From NCBI GenBank assembly GCA_964398955.1, contig CAYNOZ010000063.1:1-8852 (forward strand): a stretch of 8,852 nt of DNA, written 5' to 3'. Both the position numbers and the translations under genes were made by a program. The stretch is from CAYNOZ01 sp964398955. GTDB taxonomy: Archaea; Methanobacteriota_B; Thermococci; Thermococcales; CAYNOZ01. Below, piece after piece: positions 5,346 through 8,852 of the stretch. The notes below the pieces were generated by a model. The model saw only the letters and a list, made by a program, of their open reading frames with translations, did not search any database and was not told the origin of the DNA. How positions within the stretch are numbered: the first letter of the stretch is position 1; every line of letters starts with the position of its first letter.

Positions 5346-7232
5346 TCATTTAAGAGAAAGTGGGCATGGATCTAGACATTGTTCACAAGATATGCAATCA
5401 TCACCTACGTTAATACCATTTTCATCGAGCTCTATAGCATTCACAGGACATATTGACATACAGACCTTGCATTGTACACACTCATAGGCTTTTTTTATTA
5501 TTTGCATAGCCTTTTTTCTTTGTTTTTCAGATCCCATTAGATAATCTTCGCCAATAACTAAATCACTATCATTAAATCTTATCATAGGATTATCATTATT
5601 ATTATTTATGATTTTATAGTCTCCAAGTATTGGTAGAGTCTTTTCTAATTTACTAAAATCTATTTTCTTGTTTAATATGTCCTTATTTTTATCTACATTA
5701 TGTTTTTCAATATTAATTTCTTCAATATTTCTTTTATGATCCAAATCTTCTTTTTTGATTCCAAGATCTTCTGCCAAATTTTTTTGGCCTGGGGGAAGGT
5801 CTTTCCATCTCCATAGACCATTTTCTATCCATTCTTTTGGTAGATCTTTATTTTTGGCAAATTCTTGGAGCTTTTTCCCAAATTTTTCCCACATTTTCGG
5901 ATGAATTTCTTTTACGTATTTTAATTCTCCAAGACTTGATGATGGGCATAACCAACATCCTATTCTGTCAAATCTCTCATAAAGTTCGTTGTATGGTAGA
6001 TCCTCTTGGAATATTAAGAGCCAGACTTCTATTGATCTCCAATGTTTTATTGGGCTTGCTCCAAACTCTCCTGGTATCCAAGGATTTCTCCATGTTCTAT
6101 CTCTATTGTATCTATTTTGAGATTCAAATTTCCTTTCACCTCCAAAAATTAGGACTTTGTCTCCTTCTCCGTCATACCTATTTTCTATGTAGTTGGAAAT
6201 TGGCCCCAATTTGCTGGTTTTACAGCACCATCTATAATCCTTTCCTGGGGGTCCAAAGTCATTTAGGGATTCCCAGAATTTATTGCCAGCATTTGCTCTT
6301 TTAATTTCTTTGTTCAGTATTTTTTGAATTTTATTAATGTAATTTATAGTTTCTGGGAACTCTAATCCTGTATTATTGAATAATATATCAAATTCATTTT
6401 TATCAAAAGCTTTTAAACCTAATAATAGAACAGCTAAACTGTCCTTACCCCCTGAAAAAGTTATGCATACAGGTAAATCTTTTTTTGATTTAAGATCTTC
6501 CATAAAAGATATAGCTTCATCTTCTTTAGCTTTTAAATGCTTTTTATTGGCCTTTAAAACTTCATTCCACGTCTTTCCACCTTCAAGATCCCTATAATCT
6601 ACTTTCTTATACCTTCTAGTCTTCACGGAAACCCCATAATCTTCCTTAATCATCTCAGATCCAGACATTTTAGCCAGTCCAGTCGCAAGAACATCATCTT
6701 CACTTCTCGGATCAGATTCACTAACCACAATACATTCATCACCCTCCTCAATCCCTGGATCAGAAGAAATAATACCAGGAGCTAAAGCATTTGCACCATC
6801 TTCAATAAATTCAACAGCATCATCATCCATCTCAACCAAATTTTTCTCACATCCTAAAAGATAAATTCTAATAGCACCCTCTAAATTCAAAAGAATTCTC
6901 CAACTATTTACTTCAGGCTCATACCTAACCTGACCCAATATCATACCATCCATTAAAATCTCATAAGCATCATCTAAAGCAGGAACCGGATTAATTAGAA
7001 CAATCTTATCATCAGGAATAAATCTCCCACCTTCAACATCAAAATCCCTCTCTATCAATTCTTTAATTAACTTTCTCTTACCAAAAGCAGGTGAAATATC
7101 TCCAGGAGGCGTTAAATCTACTTTTTCACCCTCACCACTACATTTCCCACATTCTTTATCTATCAAAGGCAAATTACATTCACTGCACCAAAATATTTCA
7201 GATTTACCATAAATTATTGGACCATTACTCAT
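5346..7232 (-). CDS. PAPS-reductase-like PP-loop protein with zinc ribbon, PUA domain and 2[4Fe-4S] ferredoxin domain
   Basis: A 628-aa four-part fusion. Residues 16-31 form a zinc ribbon (C16, C19, C28, C31). About 130-208 match a PUA RNA-binding domain (GANALAPGI, IEEGDECIVV, VLATGLAKMSG). About 235-460 are a PAPS/APS reductase-type PP-loop domain: SGGKDS (260-265), NTGLEFPET, C336-C337 in WCCKTSKLGP, GGERKFES, and C426-x2-C429. The CC...CxxC pattern is that of the [4Fe-4S] ligands of assimilatory APS reductases. A Lys/Asn/Asp-rich linker (about 500-580) leads to a ferredoxin domain with two full CxxCxxCxxxCP motifs (C585-C595, C613-C623), a likely built-in electron donor. Methanogens are known to have such PAPS-reductase-like fusions. 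Sulfonucleotide reduction is possible, but the PUA domain points to tRNA or other RNA sulfuration. I do not see the C-terminal catalytic Cys motif (ECGLH type) of true reductases. The ATG has SD GGGGAT (7243-7238) at 5 nt. It heads an apparent operon with the DUF502 gene. Confidence 0.88.
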   Translation of the reverse strand: MSNGPIIYGKSEIFWCSECNLPLIDKECGKCSGEGEKVDLTPPGDISPAFGKRKLIKELIERDFDVEGGRFIPDDKIVLINPVPALDDAYEILMDGMILGQVRYEPEVNSWRILLNLEGAIRIYLLGCEKNLVEMDDDAVEFIEDGANALAPGIISSDPGIEEGDECIVVSESDPRSEDDVLATGLAKMSGSEMIKEDYGVSVKTRRYKKVDYRDLEGGKTWNEVLKANKKHLKAKEDEAISFMEDLKSKKDLPVCITFSGGKDSLAVLLLGLKAFDKNEFDILFNNTGLEFPETINYINKIQKILNKEIKRANAGNKFWESLNDFGPPGKDYRWCCKTSKLGPISNYIENRYDGEGDKVLIFGGERKFESQNRYNRDRTWRNPWIPGEFGASPIKHWRSIEVWLLIFQEDLPYNELYERFDRIGCWLCPSSSLGELKYVKEIHPKMWEKFGKKLQEFAKNKDLPKEWIENGLWRWKDLPPGQKNLAEDLGIKKEDLDHKRNIEEINIEKHNVDKNKDILNKKIDFSKLEKTLPILGDYKIINNNNDNPMIRFNDSDLVIGEDYLMGSEKQRKKAMQIIKKAYECVQCKVCMSICPVNAIELDENGINVGDDCISCEQCLDPCPLSLK

Positions 7233-7275
7233 TCAAAATCCCCGTACCATATTAATCTACATAATTAGTCAAAGT

Positions 7276-7283
7276 TAATATAA
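7276..7283 (-). promoter_or_regulatory. TATA box of the PAPS-reductase-like gene
   Basis: Read on the minus strand, TTATATTA occupies 7283-7276. Initiation about 26 bp downstream would be near 7252 and give a leader of about 20 nt that includes the SD GGGGAT at 7243-7238. Confidence 0.45.
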
Positions 7284-7357
7284 GATTTTCTATAAACAAA
7301 ATTTCGGATCTTAATGATAAAATATAATTTGAACTACATGTCTAATAAACCCAAACT

Positions 7358-7365
7358 TTTATATA
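7358..7365 (+). promoter_or_regulatory. TATA box of the Lrp-like regulator gene
   Basis: TTTATATA is a perfect archaeal TATA consensus. Initiation about 26 bp on would be near 7386-7388, at or just before the SD. The transcript is thus nearly leaderless. It shares a 150-bp divergent region with the promoter of the PAPS-reductase-like operon. Confidence 0.6.
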
Positions 7366-7386
7366 AGAATTTGATAATCTAACCAT

Positions 7387-7391
7387 GGTGA
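7387..7391 (+). promoter_or_regulatory. SD that favours ATG 7397 for the regulator
   Basis: GGTGA lies 5 nt before ATG 7397, the spacing used by neighbouring genes. It overlaps an upstream in-frame ATG (7385), which would be the start only if the mRNA is leaderless from that base. Confidence 0.45.
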
Positions 7392-7396
7392 ATTAC

Positions 7397-7852
7397 ATGG
7401 ATGACAGATTGACCAAACGTCAATACGAAATTCTTGAGAAGCTTTACGGGAAGGGTAGCGAAATAAAGGTCCACACACTGGAAAAAGATCAAAAAGAAAT
7501 TTCCGAGGAATTTGGAATTACTAGACAAGCATTAAGCAATCACTTGAGAAAGTTAAAGGAGAGTGGTTACATAAGAACTGGAAGAGGATTTATAGATGTT
7601 ACGAATAAGGGCCTAGACGCTCTAGGTAAAAAAGGTGGAGAAGCAATGATTTTCGTTAAAGCCAAACCTCCAAAACGAAATGAGGTTTACGATGCGGTAA
7701 GAAATCTACCAGGAACTGCGTCTCGGGTAACTGGAGATCTGGACTTAATCATGGAAGTAGAAAGGGATGTACTTGAAGACGTATTATCTAAGCTATCTAA
7801 GATTGAGGGATTAGAAGAAACTTCGACACATATTATTCTCAAAGAGATTTGA
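7397..7852 (+). CDS. winged-helix transcriptional regulator with Lrp/AsnC-type RAM domain
   Basis: A 151-aa (155 aa from ATG 7385) DNA-binding protein. The N-terminal half is a winged helix: LTKRQYEILEKLY, then QKEISEEFGITRQALSNHLRKL as the helix-turn-helix, then a wing ending in TNKGLDALG. The C-terminal half (about 70 residues, AMIFVKAKPPKRNEVYDAV through VTGDLDLIMEVE to ILKEI) looks like an Lrp/AsnC-type RAM effector and oligomerisation domain. The N-terminal half is more MarR/ArsR-like than the usual Lrp helix-turn-helix, so it is an Lrp-like hybrid. It probably forms dimers or octamers and senses a small molecule, perhaps an amino acid; the target is not visible. It diverges from the PAPS-reductase-like operon across about 150 bp, so regulation of that operon, of itself, or both is possible. 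A T9 tract follows the stop. Confidence 0.85.
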   Translation: MDDRLTKRQYEILEKLYGKGSEIKVHTLEKDQKEISEEFGITRQALSNHLRKLKESGYIRTGRGFIDVTNKGLDALGKKGGEAMIFVKAKPPKRNEVYDAVRNLPGTASRVTGDLDLIMEVERDVLEDVLSKLSKIEGLEETSTHIILKEI

Positions 7853-7871
7853 ATAATATTTTGAAGCTTGA

Positions 7872-7880
7872 TTTTTTTTT
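7872..7880 (+). terminator. T9 terminator of the regulator gene
   Basis: Nine consecutive T residues begin 20 nt after the stop of the regulator gene, typical of intrinsic archaeal termination. There is no clear stem upstream. Confidence 0.6.
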
Positions 7881-8046
7881 ATCAAAAAGTTTTCACGAAC
7901 CTGAACTATTCTTAATTTCAAAACAAAAATTCCGTAAAAACCCGATAGAACCTATAATTTTTTCAAATTGATCTAAAACAAAATCATCCATAAAAATAGC
8001 TTAAAACTAGATTAAGACAATTTCTATTAGAATTAAGAGAAAAACT

Positions 8047-8223
8047 TTATATGCCAAATATCTGAGGCCCATAAATACCTAGTAAAACCTCGATTATTGC
8101 TACTGCGATTCCTGCACCAATGACTACTTTTGGATGGATCTTAGGCCCTTCATCTTCTGTATCAAAATACCTCATCAACCCTGCACCGGTTGGAGGCATT
8201 GCTCCTCCTTCATCAGTCGACAT
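8047..8223 (-). CDS. Sec61-beta subunit of the protein-conducting channel (archaeal SecG equivalent)
   Basis: A 58-aa archaeal Sec61-beta, the small subunit of the SecYE-beta translocon in the cytoplasmic membrane. The diagnostic features are the short cytosolic N-terminal region with PTGAGLMRYFDTEDEGPKI, followed by HPK and a single C-terminal transmembrane helix (about 33-55) ending in YGPQIFGI. The length is normal for the family. The open frame extends further upstream to an ATG at 8286, but AGGTGA (8233-8228) lies 4 nt before ATG 8223 and the family N-terminus begins here, so the longer form is rejected. A TATA box at 8260-8253 would make a very short leader. The gene converges with the regulator gene across 194 bp. 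The next leftward gene upstream is the small coiled-coil protein. Confidence 0.93.
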   Translation of the reverse strand: MSTDEGGAMPPTGAGLMRYFDTEDEGPKIHPKVVIGAGIAVAIIEVLLGIYGPQIFGI

Positions 8224-8227
8224 TATC

Positions 8228-8233
8228 TCACCT
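8228..8233 (-). promoter_or_regulatory. SD of Sec61-beta
   Basis: On the minus strand AGGTGA ends 4 nt before ATG 8223, excluding the longer in-frame start at 8286. Confidence 0.6.
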
Positions 8234-8252
8234 AGTTTAATTAGGAATTCAA

Positions 8253-8260
8253 TATTTAAA
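8253..8260 (-). promoter_or_regulatory. TATA box of Sec61-beta
   Basis: Minus-strand TTTAAATA, preceded by AACC, centred about 34 bp upstream of ATG 8223. Initiation would fall just before the SD. It indicates that Sec61-beta is transcribed separately from the coiled-coil gene upstream. Confidence 0.5.
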
Positions 8261-8364
8261 GGTTTCTCCCTAAAATCAGTTATCAAATAATTCTAATTTA
8301 AAGGGATAATTGAAAAACAATTTAAAAATTAACAAATAATTTTTTATCAATAAGTATTAAGAGA

Positions 8365-8700
8365 TTATTGATCTGAGTCTTCTTTTATATCTTTCAGATC
8401 ATTTTTTATTTCATTTAAGTCTTTTCTAAGTTTTTTAACTTCCTTCAATAACTCTTTCTCTCTTTTTTCAGCTCTTGGGTCAGAACCGCCAGGACTTTGC
8501 CCACCCATACCCATCATTTGGGCTAGAGGATTACCTCCTCCAAGTCCTCCTGCTGATCTTCTACTTTCATCTCTTTTATTCTGCATTTGTTCCTTCATTT
8601 TTTCTCTTAGTTCTTCTGCTTTTTTTCTACGATCTTTTGCTTTATCTTCATTTTCATTTCTATTTCCGTTTTTTCCAGTATCTTCATCGTTTTCGGTCAT
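8365..8700 (-). CDS. small charged coiled-coil protein, family unrecognised
   Basis: A 111-aa hydrophilic protein I do not recognise. Three zones are visible. Residues 1-48 are Glu/Lys/Arg/Asn-rich and probably helical (AEELREKMKEQMQ). Residues 49-73 form a Gly/Met-rich flexible segment (GGLGGGNPLAQMMGMGGQ). Residues 76-108 form a clear coiled coil with hydrophobic positions L84, V88, L91, L95, I98, L102 and I105 in strict 3-4 spacing, followed by an acidic tail. There is no signal peptide or membrane helix, so it is probably cytosolic and oligomeric. GTGAT (8708-8704) lies 3 nt before the ATG. It reads in the same direction as Sec61-beta, 141 bp upstream of it, which may be coincidental because Sec61-beta has its own promoter. 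The plus-strand ORF opposite it is a shadow. Confidence 0.72.
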   Translation of the reverse strand: MTENDEDTGKNGNRNENEDKAKDRRKKAEELREKMKEQMQNKRDESRRSAGGLGGGNPLAQMMGMGGQSPGGSDPRAEKREKELLKEVKKLRKDLNEIKNDLKDIKEDSDQ

Positions 8701-8765
8701 AATATCACGTTCATTATTCTTACTTTCCCCCTTAAAAAACCCATGTTATTTTTTCTGTATTATAA

Positions 8766-8852
8766 TTAAGTGACTTCCTCCCCTACCTTACTCACATTCG
8801 TTCGTGAGGAAGGGGCTTCCAGAGCAACTTCACCACAACATTACCATCGTCA
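8766..8852 (-). pseudogene. tnpB: 3' end of an IS200/IS605-type tnpB, probably frameshifted (runs off the window)
   Basis: Minus-strand reading 8840-8766 gives CCGEVALEAPSSRTNVSK followed by VGEEVT and a TAA stop. This resembles the C-terminal tail of TnpB RNA-guided nucleases, where a CGE motif is followed by an EA-SSR tail that overlaps the transposon end. In this frame stops lie just upstream (8843-8841 and 8852-8850), while the adjacent frame is open from the edge (DDGNVV...). A 1-nt deletion around 8838 would explain both. Only 87 bases are visible, so whether the gene is broken or the tail frame is misread cannot be settled here. Confidence 0.5.
8769..8820 (-). mobile_element. right end of an IS200/IS605 (TnpB) element with hairpin
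   Basis: The tail overlaps a strong imperfect hairpin: CCTT-A-CTCAC (8786-8795) pairs with GTGAG-G-AAGG (8804-8813) around an 8-nt loop, with one mismatch in ten pairs. It is flanked by related GAAG/CTTC and CCCC/GGGG tracts (8771-8783, 8812-8820). Its far higher GC than the surroundings and subterminal hairpin fit an IS200/IS605 right end. In such elements this segment also forms the omega-RNA scaffold 3' part. The element body lies beyond 8852. Confidence 0.5.

Noticed and set aside
5837..6597. Plus-strand ORFs opposite the PAPS-reductase-like gene
   Set aside because: They are antisense shadows of the PP-loop domain, which has clear motifs on the minus strand.
7893..7991. Minus-strand 32-aa ORF between the regulator and Sec61-beta
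   Set aside because: No SD, no promoter, not recognisable, and such short ORFs are expected in 194 bp of AT-rich DNA.
8224..8286. N-terminal extension of Sec61-beta to an ATG at 8286
   Set aside because: It would place the SD and TATA box inside the gene, and the family N-terminus fits ATG 8223.
8475..8702. Plus-strand Phe/Leu-rich ORF opposite the coiled-coil gene
   Set aside because: The reverse complement of a Lys/Glu-rich helix gives artificial Phe/Leu runs; there is no SD.
1..8852. CRISPR array, tRNA or rRNA gene, or a defence cassette
   Set aside because: No regularly spaced repeats, no cloverleaf with a TTCRA-type T-loop, no rRNA-like block and no recognisable defence genes were seen on either strand.

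Overview
The window looks like chromosomal DNA of an AT-rich euryarchaeon. The evidence is archaeal-only or archaeal-style genes (a DUF99/UPF0215 protein, Sec61-beta, a PUA/PAPS-reductase/ferredoxin fusion of the kind known from methanogens), archaeal TATA boxes about 25-30 bp upstream of starts, oligo-T terminators, and Shine-Dalgarno (SD) sequences of the types GGGGAT and GGTGA. A [NiFe]-hydrogenase maturase (HypF) implies a hydrogenase-bearing lineage. The haloarchaea-like flavour of the inositol phosphate synthase, DUF502 and the TnpB-like end makes a methanogen related to halophilic Euryarchaeota (for example Methanonatronarchaeia) a plausible guess, but this is inference.

Layout. 1-84: upstream flank with a candidate promoter. 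94-684 (+): DUF99 protein. 736-3060 (+): HypF, most likely translated from an ATT codon at 736. 3061-3541: a 481-bp gene-free stretch with an oligo-T terminator, an inverted-repeat cluster, an orphan consensus promoter and, at its end, the promoter of the next gene. 3542-4672 (+): myo-inositol-1-phosphate synthase. It converges, with 7 bp between stops, on a leftward pair: the 628-aa PAPS-reductase-like multidomain protein (7232-5346) followed by a DUF502 membrane protein (5300-4680), probably one operon. A short divergent promoter region leads to an Lrp-like winged-helix regulator (7397-7852, +), which ends in a T9 terminator. Then come two leftward genes: Sec61-beta (8223-8047) and a small coiled-coil protein (8700-8365). 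At the right edge (8766-8852) lies what appears to be the 3' end of an IS200/IS605-type tnpB with its hairpin right end, reading leftward and probably frameshifted.

How the genes work together. They are mostly unrelated housekeeping functions: hydrogenase cofactor assembly, inositol lipid headgroup synthesis, protein export and sulfur chemistry. I do not see a coherent novel defence or metabolic system. The points that most repay attention are: the non-canonical HypF start with an unusual second zinc site and an altered KxR motif; the PUA + PP-loop + 2[4Fe-4S] fusion, whose RNA-binding module suggests a role other than sulfate assimilation; the orphan promoter in the long intergenic region; and the TnpB/omega-RNA end at the edge.
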